Assembly: GCA_031425455.1 (NCBI GenBank)
Contig: JANPJJ010000005.1
Span: 1 to 13,955, forward strand
From: Sandaracinobacteroides sp031425455
GTDB taxonomy: Bacteria; Pseudomonadota; Alphaproteobacteria; Sphingomonadales; Sphingomonadaceae
DNA length: 13,955 nt
Reading direction: 5' to 3'
This document shows positions 7,329 to 13,955 of this stretch, in pieces (the stretch's first letter is position 1; each line of letters opens with the position of its first letter). Position numbers and translations under genes: made by a program. A model generated the notes under the pieces. It ran no database searches and was not told the DNA's origin. It saw nothing but the letters and a program-made list of their open reading frames with translations.

Positions 7329-8923
7329 TGCTGTTCCAGACAACGACCTTCTTCATCTTCTTCGCGGCTGTGTTCGGCGCCTATTGGGCGCTGCGGCACA
7401 GCCTGGCGTGGCAGAACCGGATGCTGCTGGCCGCCAGCTACCTGTTCTACGCCTGGTGGGACGTCCGGTTCCTGATCCTCATCGTGGGCGGAACCGCCTT
7501 TGCCTATATCGTTGCTCCGGCCGTCGCGGGTGAGCGAATCGAGCGGCGCCAGTTGCTGGAGGGGCTGGCGCTGGCAGCCGCAGGGGCGCTGGTGTCGTTC
7601 GTGCCCGATCTTGCGAACGACTGGCGGCACCTGCTGCTTGCCTTCGCGCTGATGGGTGGCACGGTCGGGCTCGCCGGCGTTCTGAACCGGCTGCCGGGTC
7701 AAAGGCGCGGCCGGGCGGCCCTGACGGCGGGGGTGATCGCGAACCTCGTGCTCCTCGGCTTCTTCAAATACTTTAATTTCTTCGCCGACAGCTTCGCGGG
7801 CGTGATCGGGGCGTTCGGCGGGCAGGTCACCTGGACGACGGCCAACATCGTTCTGCCGATCGGCATCAGCTTCTTCACCTTCCAGAAAATCGCCTATCTG
7901 CTCGACGTGTGGCGCCGCGATTTTCCGCCGTCGCGTTCCATCCTGACCTTTGCCAGCTTCGTCGCCTTCTTTCCGCAGCTGGTCGCCGGCCCGATCGAGC
8001 GCGCGCCCAATCTTTACGGCCAGTTCCTGAAGGCGCGTCGGATCACGATGGAGGGGCTGCAAAGCGGCGCCCTGCTGTTCCTGTGGGGCATGTACAAGAA
8101 GGTGGTCGTCGCCGACAATCTGGCGCCCGTGGTAAACGATGTATTCGGCCGGGCCGGCACCGCGACCACGGGGGAGCTGCTGGTCGGAATCCTCGCCTTC
8201 GCGTTCCAAATCTACGGCGATTTCTCCGGCTATACCGACATGGCGCGCGGCGTAGCCCGGATGATGGGGTTCGAGCTGATGCTGAACTTCAAGTTGCCCT
8301 ATTTCAGCCGGTCCCCCTCGGAATTCTGGCTGCGCTGGCATATTTCGCTGTCAAGCTGGCTGCGGGATTATCTCTATATCTCGCTCGGCGGCAATCGCGG
8401 CTCGGCGTGGCTTACCTATCGCAACCTGTTTTTGACGATGCTGCTGGGCGGGCTGTGGCACGGCGCCGCCTGGACATTCGTGGCCTGGGGCGCGTTTCAC
8501 GGCCTGATCCTGATCCTGTACCGGCTGGTCGATGTGGACCGGCGAGTGGTGCCTCGCGTTGACGGCTGGATGCGGACTGCCCCGGTTTTGGGCTGGGGCG
8601 GCAATATCGCGCTATGGGCGCTGATGTCGGCGCTCACGCTGGTGGGCTGGCTGCTGTTCCGTGCGCCCGACCTGGCGACCGTGGGCGAGTATCTGGCGGG
8701 AATCGCCGCCGGCACGTCGCTCGGGTCGGCCCATTGGGCGACGTTCGCCATGTTCACCGTTCCGCTGATGCTGGTGCAATGCTGGCAGCGCTGGACCGGC
8801 AAGCTGGAGTTCCTGGCCGAAAGCCCGCCGTTCGTGCGGCTGAACCTGGTGCTGTTCCTGCTTTTCTCGCTGCTGTTCCTGTCGGCGCGCGAGACCGCCG
8901 ACTTCATCTATTTCGCGTTCTGA
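7328..8923 (+). CDS. MBOAT-family O-acyltransferase (AlgI/PatA/DltB-type)
   Basis: 531-residue polytopic membrane enzyme that passes an acyl group, usually acetyl, across the inner membrane to an outside acceptor via a partner protein. Motifs in order: early YLFYAWWD (38-45), PIGISFFTFQ (177-186), FFPQLVAGPIER (214-225), YGDFSGYTDMARG (296-308), FWLRWHISLSSWLRDYLY (333-350) with H338, LGGNRG (353-358), and GLWHGAAWTF (375-384) with H378, the invariant MBOAT histidine. Length fits the AlgI group (about 470-530). Start ATG 7328 overlaps the preceding SGNH stop by one base. The next gene, another SGNH protein, begins 14 bp after the stop. All key residues are present, so it should be active. The substrate is inferred to be the polysaccharide handled by the neighbouring flippase and polymerase-like genes; no alginate backbone genes are seen here. 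Confidence 0.93.
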   Translation: MLFQTTTFFIFFAAVFGAYWALRHSLAWQNRMLLAASYLFYAWWDVRFLILIVGGTAFAYIVAPAVAGERIERRQLLEGLALAAAGALVSFVPDLANDWRHLLLAFALMGGTVGLAGVLNRLPGQRRGRAALTAGVIANLVLLGFFKYFNFFADSFAGVIGAFGGQVTWTTANIVLPIGISFFTFQKIAYLLDVWRRDFPPSRSILTFASFVAFFPQLVAGPIERAPNLYGQFLKARRITMEGLQSGALLFLWGMYKKVVVADNLAPVVNDVFGRAGTATTGELLVGILAFAFQIYGDFSGYTDMARGVARMMGFELMLNFKLPYFSRSPSEFWLRWHISLSSWLRDYLYISLGGNRGSAWLTYRNLFLTMLLGGLWHGAAWTFVAWGAFHGLILILYRLVDVDRRVVPRVDGWMRTAPVLGWGGNIALWALMSALTLVGWLLFRAPDLATVGEYLAGIAAGTSLGSAHWATFAMFTVPLMLVQCWQRWTGKLEFLAESPPFVRLNLVLFLLFSLLFLSARETADFIYFAF

Positions 8924-8937
8924 GGTAGAGGCGACCG

Positions 8938-10092
8938 ATGGCGAGCAGCGCGACTCTGGCCGGGATGCCCCGCGAGCGTCGGGAGCGGCCGTGGTGGCTT
9001 TGGCTGCTGATTTGCGTGGCGATGCTGCTTTATGCGCTGCTGTTCGGGGAGATGTTCCTGCGGCTGCTGCACCCCCAGGCGCTGGTGCCGCGCTATGTGA
9101 CCGGCGGGGCGGACGGGGTGCGGGCCAACATGGCGCACGTGACGTTCCGGCAATCGACTCCCGAAGTCGATGTGATGCTGCGCTACAATGCGGCCGGCAT
9201 GCGCGACGACCGGCCGCCGCCGCCGCTGGCCAAGGCGCCAGGCGAATGCCGCGTCGCCGTGCTGGGCGACAGTTTCTTCGTGGGCTTCGAAAGCGCGACC
9301 GCGGACAGTTTCGCCAGCCGGCTGGAGGCCGAGCTGTCGCGCCGCGGCCGGCCGTGCCGGGTGCTGAACTTCGCCGTGTCCGGCCTGGGGCATGCCGAGA
9401 ATCTGGTGGTGCTGGAACGCCGTGCCCGCGCCTACGCGCCGGACCTGGTGCTGGTGTCGGTGCACGCGACCGACGGGCTCGACAATCTGCGCGCCAACCT
9501 GTTCCGCCCGACGCCCGACGGGCTGGAGCCGACCGGGAACAACTATCTGCCCGGAATCGCCATAAGCGACCGGTTGATGCGGCTGCCGCTCTACCCCTGG
9601 GTGCAGGAGAACAGCCATCTTTATTCGGCGCTGCGCGAAACGGCGGGCGCGGTCGGCAAGCGGTTGCTGGCGATGCTGCGCGGTCGCGGCGCGGCGGCGG
9701 AGGCCGAAGCGCCGGCTGTACAGGAACCGGCAGAAGAGGCGCCGGCCGGCTTCGTCGGCGACCAGCGCCTGAACCGCGCGGTTGCGGCGCGGCTGGCGGC
9801 CGATGCGGGCGCGATGGGCGCCAGGCTGATGCTGTTCGAGATTCCGACCAGCGGCAGCCGCACCCGCTATGTGCCCGTCGCCGAAGCGTTGCTGGGTGCC
9901 GACCTGCTGGCCGCCATCCCCAACGCCAGCCCGCTGGGGCGATTCCAGGCGATGCAGGGGCCGGACGTGCAGCTCTATCTAGAAAAGGGCCACCGACACT
10001 GGACGGCGCTGGGCAACAAGGTCGCCGCCGAAGTGGCGGCCGACGCGATTATGAAGCAGGGACTGGTCCCACCCCCTACGAGTGACGAATAA
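8938..10092 (+). CDS. membrane-anchored SGNH-like protein with atypical block V, second MBOAT partner
   Basis: 384-residue protein with a basic N-terminus (RERRERPWW), one membrane span (about 19-38) and a long outside domain. The SGNH fold is shown by AVLGDSFFVGFE with S112 (block I) and FAVSGLGHAEN with a block II glycine (149). The segment LVSVHATDGLDN (172-183) takes the block III place without a clear GxND. The C-terminal block is KGHRHWTALGNKVAAE (350-365), where H354 aligns with the catalytic histidine but the expected Asp two or three residues earlier is H352 or G351. A low-complexity Ala/Glu/Pro linker (about 251-270) interrupts the domain. ATG 8938 follows GGTAGAGG, a plausible ribosome site; M10 is an alternative. 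As last gene of the rightward operon it should help the MBOAT enzyme modify polysaccharide outside the membrane. It may be catalytic with altered residues or may mainly bind the polymer. Confidence 0.8.
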   Translation: MASSATLAGMPRERRERPWWLWLLICVAMLLYALLFGEMFLRLLHPQALVPRYVTGGADGVRANMAHVTFRQSTPEVDVMLRYNAAGMRDDRPPPPLAKAPGECRVAVLGDSFFVGFESATADSFASRLEAELSRRGRPCRVLNFAVSGLGHAENLVVLERRARAYAPDLVLVSVHATDGLDNLRANLFRPTPDGLEPTGNNYLPGIAISDRLMRLPLYPWVQENSHLYSALRETAGAVGKRLLAMLRGRGAAAEAEAPAVQEPAEEAPAGFVGDQRLNRAVAARLAADAGAMGARLMLFEIPTSGSRTRYVPVAEALLGADLLAAIPNASPLGRFQAMQGPDVQLYLEKGHRHWTALGNKVAAEVAADAIMKQGLVPPPTSDE

Positions 10093-10207
10093 ACGTCGGC
10101 TGGCCCGCAAGCGCGACCGCGCGCCGGCCGCGAGGCCGAACACTAGGATAAACGTCGGCTGCCGCCGTAAGCGCGACCGCGCGTCGGCCGCTGGGCTGAA
10201 CCCTAAA
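10089..10207. repeat. two tandem ~60-bp imperfect copies, each able to form a GC-rich hairpin
   Basis: Copies at 10089-10147 and 10148-10207 share ATAAACGTCGGCT at the start, AAGCGCGACCGCGCG in the middle and a CGGCCGC...GAAC end. In copy 1, 10097-10108 pairs with 10119-10130 (12 positions, one mismatch, one G-U). In copy 2, 10156-10165 pairs with 10181-10190 (one mismatch, one G-U). The shared middle is the loop. Copy 1 starts at the stop codon of the SGNH gene. The element lies between convergent genes, so it could end transcription from both sides, but no T-run follows the hairpins. It resembles a short palindromic intergenic repeat; function not known. Confidence 0.75.
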
Positions 10208-10215
10208 AACTCAGT

Positions 10216-10671
10216 TCAATCATGATCGGGGAGGGCCGAGGCGCCCCACGCGCCGGACACATCCTCCAGCGTCACGTCCAGCACTTCCTGCACCAGGTGC
10301 AGCGCCGCGCCGCCGCCGAAGCTCAGGATGAGGCCATCGTCCTCGAAGGTGACGGCGAGCAGCGCCAGCACCGTGTCGGGGTTCGCGGGCCAGTCGCGCC
10401 GGCGGACGGCGTCGACGAAATCGAACCGGAGCAGGCTGCGCACCCGGGTCAGGTCGCCGCCACGCCGAGGGCCGACGCGGGCGGCATCTTCCCAGCGGAA
10501 GCGGTTGCCCATCAGGGTCAACCGCCGCGCCCGGGGCTGCCAGGCGATGTCGGCGGCTTTCACCGCCATGTCCTGCACGCAGGCCGACAGGATGGGGAGG
10601 TCGTCGCCGGTCTCGGCGCGAAGCAACAGAAGATCCTGCGGTTTTGCGGCCTCCGCCGCGAGGTCAGTCAC
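10216..10671 (-). CDS. DUF2948 family protein
   Basis: 151-residue soluble protein of unknown function, recognised as the alphaproteobacterial DUF2948 family commonly found next to murA. Family-like blocks are LLLLRAETGDDLPILSACVQDM (split: 14-24 and 25-35), RARRLTLMGNRFRWE (47-61), SLLRFDFVDAV (79-89), LALLAVTF (102-109) and a final LHLVQEVLDVTLEDVSGAW region with a glycine-rich turn before it. It has no signal peptide or membrane span. The start is GTG at 10671-10669, overlapping the murA stop by eight bases (GTGACTGA), so it is translated from the murA transcript. Nothing in the residues points to an enzymatic activity. Confidence 0.85.
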   Translation of the reverse strand: MTDLAAEAAKPQDLLLLRAETGDDLPILSACVQDMAVKAADIAWQPRARRLTLMGNRFRWEDAARVGPRRGGDLTRVRSLLRFDFVDAVRRRDWPANPDTVLALLAVTFEDDGLILSFGGGAALHLVQEVLDVTLEDVSGAWGASALPDHD

Positions 10672-11947
10672 CGCTCACCCGTTCGATATCGGCGCCGACC
10701 GCCTGCAATTTCTCTTCCAGCCGCTCATAGCCCCGGTCGAGGAGATAGACCCGGCGAACGATCGTCTCGCCCTCGGCGGCGAGGCCGGCGATCACGAGGC
10801 TCATCGAGGCGCGGAGGTCCGTTGCCATCACCGGGGCGCCGTTCAGCTTCGCCACGCCGCGCACCATGGCGGAACGGCCCGTAACCGTGATGTCGGCGCC
10901 CATCCGCGCCAGTTCGGGCACATGCATGTAGCGGTTCTCGAAGATCGTCTCGGTCAGCATCGAGGCGCTGTCTGCAACGGTCGCCAGCGCCATCAGCTGC
11001 GCCTGCATGTCGGTCGCGAGGCCGGGCCAGGGGGCGGTGGTGGCGGTGACGCCGTGCAGGCCGTTCGCGCGCGACACCATCAGCCCGTCGGGGCGGTCCT
11101 CGAAAGCGACGCCGGCCGATTCGAGCACCGGCAGGGTCGAGCCGAGCAGCTCGCGGCTGGCGCCCGTCAGCAGCAGCTCACCCCCGGTGATAGCTGCGGC
11201 GCAGGCATAGCTGCCGGCCTCGATCCGGTCGGGCATGACGGCATAGGTGGCGCCGTGCAGCCGCGACACGCCGTTCACCACCAGCCGTTCGCTGCCGATG
11301 CCCGAAATGCGCGCGCCCATGGCGACGAGGCAGTTGGCCAGGTCGACGATCTCGGGCTCGCGGGCGGCATTCTCGATCACGCTTTCCCCTTTGGCGAGCA
11401 CCGCCGCCATCAGCACATTTTCGGTGGCGCCGACCGACACCACCGGAAAGACGATCCGCCCCCCGACCAGCCCGCCGGCCGGGGCCTTGGCCCGGACATA
11501 GCCCGAGGTCAGCTCGATTTCGGCGCCCAGCGCCTCCAGGCCCTTCAGGTGCAGATCGATCGGGCGGTTGCCGATGGCGCAACCCCCCGGCTGCGAGACG
11601 GTGGCGACCCCCTCGCGCGCGAGCAGCGGCCCGAGCACCAGGATGGAGGCGCGCATCTTGCGCACGATGTCGTAGGGCGCCGTGGTGGAGGTGATCCGGT
11701 TGGCGGCAACCGTCATCACCCGGCCGAAATCCTCCGGCCGGGACCCTTGCGTGCTGGTGGAGGCGCCGAACTGGTTCAGGAGGTGCCCGAAGGTGTCGAC
11801 ATCGGCGAGGCGCGGCAGGTTCCGCAGCGTCAGCGGCTCGTCGGTGAGGAGGGCGGCCGGCAGCAGCGTCAAGGCGGCGTTCTTGGCGCCCGAGATCGGG
11901 AGCCGCCCCGAGAGCCGGCGGCCGCCGGAAATGCGTATCTGGTCCAT
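10664..11947 (-). CDS. murA: UDP-N-acetylglucosamine 1-carboxyvinyltransferase
   Basis: 427-residue cytosolic enzyme for the first committed step of peptidoglycan synthesis: it transfers enolpyruvate from phosphoenolpyruvate to UDP-GlcNAc, and is the fosfomycin target. It has the N-terminal SGAKNAAL with K22 and N23, and the active-site loop SQPGGCAIGNRPIDLHLKGLE with C123, equivalent to E. coli Cys115, so the sensitive-type cysteine is present. Other family stretches include KMRASILVLGPLLAR (98-111), FPVVSVGATEN and MARMGADITVTG-like segments in the second half. Length fits the family (about 420-430). ATG 11947 gives the standard start MDQIRISGG; no strong ribosome site is visible. Only 56 bp (11948-12003) separate it from the divergent GST-like gene, so the two promoters must share or overlap that space. 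DUF2948 follows with an 8-bp overlap. Confidence 0.97.
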   Translation of the reverse strand: MDQIRISGGRRLSGRLPISGAKNAALTLLPAALLTDEPLTLRNLPRLADVDTFGHLLNQFGASTSTQGSRPEDFGRVMTVAANRITSTTAPYDIVRKMRASILVLGPLLAREGVATVSQPGGCAIGNRPIDLHLKGLEALGAEIELTSGYVRAKAPAGGLVGGRIVFPVVSVGATENVLMAAVLAKGESVIENAAREPEIVDLANCLVAMGARISGIGSERLVVNGVSRLHGATYAVMPDRIEAGSYACAAAITGGELLLTGASRELLGSTLPVLESAGVAFEDRPDGLMVSRANGLHGVTATTAPWPGLATDMQAQLMALATVADSASMLTETIFENRYMHVPELARMGADITVTGRSAMVRGVAKLNGAPVMATDLRASMSLVIAGLAAEGETIVRRVYLLDRGYERLEEKLQAVGADIERVSGD

Positions 11948-12003
11948 AGAGCAGGGTGAATAGCGGCAGCGGCGCAGCTAAGCGAGGGGGGAGGGAGCCC
12001 GGG

Positions 12004-12660
12004 ATGATCGAATTGTGGCACTGCGCCGACGCTCGCAGCTTTCGGCCGCTCTGGATGCTGGAGGAAATGGGCCTGCCCTATCGGCTGCACCTGCTGCCGT
12101 TTCCGCCCCGCGTACGGGCCCCCGAATTTCTGCAGGACAATCCGCTGGGCACCATCCCGCTGTTTCGCGACGGCGGGGCCGAGCTGACCGAGAGCTCGGG
12201 GATCCTGCACTGGCTTGCGGAAACGCGAGGGCCGACGCCGCTGGCCGTCCGACCCGGGGAGCCCGAGTTCGGCGCCTATGTGAACTACCTGTTCCAGTCC
12301 GACGCCACCTTCACCTTTCCGCAGACGCTGGTGCTGCGCTATCGCGTGCTGGAGCCGCCGGAACGGCAGCTGGCACAGGTGGCAGACGATTATGCGCGCT
12401 GGTTCCTGTCGCGCATGCGCTGGGTGGAGGGGCATCTGTCGGGTTCCGGCCCGGACGGGACGCGCGAGTGGCTGGTTGCGGGGCGTTTCACCGCCGCCGA
12501 TATCGCAGTGGGCTATGCCTGCCTGCTGGCCGGGCAGCTCGGGCTGCTGGAGGGGCTGGGGCCGCTCACCCGGGCCTGGTGGGGGCGCTGCACCGAGCGG
12601 GACGGTTACCGCCGCGCCAGGGCAGCGCAGGTTCCGCCCGGCAGTGCCGTAAACGGCTGA
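12004..12660 (+). CDS. glutathione S-transferase family protein
   Basis: 218-residue cytosolic protein with the two-domain GST layout: N-terminal thioredoxin fold to about residue 75, then an all-alpha domain. Seen are a beta-1 strand IELWHC, 'ARSFRPLWMLEEMGLPY' around the likely catalytic serine (S12), NPLGTIPLF (46-54) with the conserved cis-proline P52, and ESSGILHWLAE (63-73), where E63 and S64 bind the glutathione gamma-glutamyl part. The C-terminal RFTAADIAVGY (161-171) is the N-capping box with T163 and D166. Such proteins conjugate or isomerise electrophiles with glutathione; no specific substrate can be named. ATG 12004 is preceded by a purine-rich GAGGGGGGAGGGAG and fits the fold; an upstream GTG at 11956 would add a disordered extension. 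It is divergent from murA and looks monocistronic. Confidence 0.9.
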   Translation: MIELWHCADARSFRPLWMLEEMGLPYRLHLLPFPPRVRAPEFLQDNPLGTIPLFRDGGAELTESSGILHWLAETRGPTPLAVRPGEPEFGAYVNYLFQSDATFTFPQTLVLRYRVLEPPERQLAQVADDYARWFLSRMRWVEGHLSGSGPDGTREWLVAGRFTAADIAVGYACLLAGQLGLLEGLGPLTRAWWGRCTERDGYRRARAAQVPPGSAVNG

Positions 12661-12727
12661 CAAGATTCTCGCAGCCCGTGGCCGGCCGGCGGCTGCTCAA
12701 TCGTAAACCGCTGCACGCGGGTCTGTT

Positions 12728-12769
12728 AACCCTCGCCACGGCTCGGCCGGTCGGGCGCGGCCGAGGGTT
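12728..12769. terminator. inverted repeat, possible terminator of the GST-like gene
   Basis: AACCCTCG (12728-12735) and CGAGGGTT (12762-12769) form a perfect 8-bp stem around a 26-base GC-rich centre that can fold further (GGCCG/CGGCC pieces). Only three T follow. It begins 67 bp after the GST stop. The rest of the 12661-12894 gap shows no gene; TTGACG at 12794-12799 resembles a -35 box but no matching -10 is seen at the right distance. Confidence 0.4.
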
Positions 12770-12894
12770 TCCGCCGGTAAAGCCTGACCCTTGTTGACGC
12801 TTTAACCCGCTGAAGCCGGGCCTCTCTGGTCACGTTCTTCCGATCATGTCCCGCCGCACCAACGCGCCGGGCCTCGAGGTCGGGAGACAATCTG

Positions 12895-13955
12895 ATGCCC
12901 ATCGCCGCGCAATCCGTTCGTATCGCCGCCAGCGTCGTCGCCGGCCTCCTGGGGGGAACCTTGCTGGGCGGCCCCGCACTGGCGCAGAGCCGCACCTTCT
13001 ATGTCGATGCCGACGGCGGCAGCGACAGCGCCGACGGGCGCTCGCCGGCGACCGCGTGGAAATTCGGGCCCTGGGACGTCCGCTCGGCGGGTGCCGCCCG
13101 GCGGCTGGCGCTGCTGCCGGGGGATACGGTGCTGTTCAAGGGCGGCGTGCGGTATCGCGGCACGATGACGCCGCGTGGCGCCGGTACGGTCGAGAAGCCG
13201 ATCGTGTTCGACGGCTCGGGGTGGGGCGGCACGCGCGCCATCATGGATGGATCCCAGGAGCTTTCGGGCGTCCGCCGTTGCACGTCGGCGGCGGATTGCT
13301 TCGGCAATATCCACTGGTCGAACCTCTGGCGCGTGGCTGTCCCCGCCACCACGCTCTGGACCGACTGGCTGTTCGTCAACGACCAGGCGCTGCAGCCCGC
13401 CCAGTCGCCCAGCCTCGCGGCGGAGGATGCCGACAACATCGACAAGTTCTTCACCGTACCCCGCACCGCGCTGGCGCAGCTGCAGGCGGGATCGATCTCG
13501 CGCACGTTGAACCCCGACATGCAGAAAGGCACCCCGGTGCTGGGTCTGTGGGTGCAACCCAATGTCATCGCTTATACCAGCGACGTGAAGGTGACGACCG
13601 CCGGGCTGAGCTTTGCGGGGGCCGATTGGATCAACGGCGGCCTGAAGCCCTATACCAACCGCGACAGCAAATGGACGCTGATCAACGTGCCGTCGGCGCT
13701 GAACCGACCCGGCCAGTTCGCCATAAGCCCGAAGGACGGCATGGCGATCTTCTGGCCGCCTGCCGGCAGCACCGGCACCCCGCGCGTTTCGACCGGCAGC
13801 GGCCGCATCGCGTTCAATGTCGGCAGCCTCGACAATTTCGTGCTTCGCGGTTTCTCGTTCGCCAACTTCGCGGCAACGCCGGATCATTATGCCAGCGGTA
13901 CGGCCATCCTGTCGAACAGTGCGGTCAGTGGCGCCACGATCGCGGACAATGCGTT
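12895..13955 (+). CDS. secreted right-handed beta-helix protein (possible polysaccharide lyase-like), 3' end outside window
   Basis: 353 codons are visible and the frame is open at the window edge. The first 30 residues are a classical signal peptide: a short start with one Arg (R9), a long hydrophobic stretch, then PALA before Q31, so export to the periplasm or outside is expected. The mature protein opens with RTFYVDADGGSDSADGRSPA, the 'YVd..GsD..dG.sp..aw.t' opening typical of pectate-lyase-like beta-helix proteins (the PL6, DUF1565 and NosD-like group). 'LLPGDTVLFKGGVYR'-like wording follows (LLPGDTVLFKGG, 73-84), then 'KPIVFDGSG' (101-109) and 'NFVLRGFSFANF' near residue 314-325, which look like the first helix rungs. 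C129 and C135 could form a disulfide. ATG 12895 has GGGAGA about 8 bases upstream. The catalytic part is not in view, so lyase, epimerase or binding roles cannot be separated. Placement near polysaccharide genes is suggestive only, since murA and the GST gene intervene. Confidence 0.8.
   Translation, partial: MPIAAQSVRIAASVVAGLLGGTLLGGPALAQSRTFYVDADGGSDSADGRSPATAWKFGPWDVRSAGAARRLALLPGDTVLFKGGVRYRGTMTPRGAGTVEKPIVFDGSGWGGTRAIMDGSQELSGVRRCTSAADCFGNIHWSNLWRVAVPATTLWTDWLFVNDQALQPAQSPSLAAEDADNIDKFFTVPRTALAQLQAGSISRTLNPDMQKGTPVLGLWVQPNVIAYTSDVKVTTAGLSFAGADWINGGLKPYTNRDSKWTLINVPSALNRPGQFAISPKDGMAIFWPPAGSTGTPRVSTGSGRIAFNVGSLDNFVLRGFSFANFAATPDHYASGTAILSNSAVSGATIADNA

Noticed and set aside
10328..11959. 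543-codon plus-strand frame opposite murA
   Set aside because: Shadow of murA; no motif and biased composition.
12724..12807. TTAACC-like half sites that recall CtrA binding sequences
   Set aside because: Only isolated half sites are present, without the second TTAA at the required spacing.
12844..13887. 347-codon minus-strand frame opposite the beta-helix gene
   Set aside because: The plus-strand frame has a signal peptide, a ribosome site and family-like opening residues; the minus frame is Arg/Gly/His-rich without motifs.

Overview
This is a high-GC window (roughly two-thirds G+C by eye) with dense coding and very short gaps. It looks like the chromosome of an alphaproteobacterium, most likely a Sphingomonas-type organism. 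The reasons are the DUF2948-murA gene pair, the codon usage, and the mix of sphingomonad-like envelope and polysaccharide genes. The taxonomic call is an inference from gene content, not from a marker gene.

Layout. From 1 to 4107 three genes run leftward: an O-antigen ligase/polymerase-like membrane protein (2473-4107), an acyltransferase-3 family O-acyltransferase (1295-2434), and an SLC13/DASS anion transporter that leaves the window at base 1 (1-1298). An 87-bp gap separates them from a rightward set at 4195-10092. That set holds a UDP-glucuronate 4-epimerase, a Wzx-like flippase, and an O-acylation module made of a short membrane-anchored SGNH hydrolase, an MBOAT (AlgI-type) acyltransferase and a second, larger SGNH protein. 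The five genes are separated by 16, 40, -1 and 14 bp and are probably one transcript. The convergent gap at 10093-10215 carries a duplicated ~60-bp hairpin element. Next come DUF2948 and murA (leftward, overlapping by 8 bp), a divergent glutathione S-transferase-like gene, a 234-bp gap with an inverted repeat, and the first 353 codons of a secreted beta-helix protein that runs off the right edge.

How it fits together. The epimerase would make UDP-galacturonate (or the reverse), the flippase would export lipid-linked units, the ligase/polymerase-like protein would join them, and two unrelated acylation systems (acyltransferase-3, and MBOAT with SGNH partners) would decorate the product. The secreted beta-helix protein could bind or cleave a polysaccharide. 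No glycosyltransferase or initiating sugar-phosphate transferase lies in the window, so this is only part of a surface or exopolysaccharide pathway. murA/DUF2948 and the GST-like gene look like ordinary neighbours.

The most notable points are two G8 tracts inside adjacent polysaccharide genes, the SGNH-MBOAT-SGNH arrangement with an unusual HxH in place of the usual Asp-containing motif, the paired hairpin repeats, and in-frame microrepeats on both sides of the flippase/SGNH junction. I see no phage, IS element, CRISPR array, tRNA or rRNA. I found no clearly new system; the O-acylation module is the best candidate for closer study.
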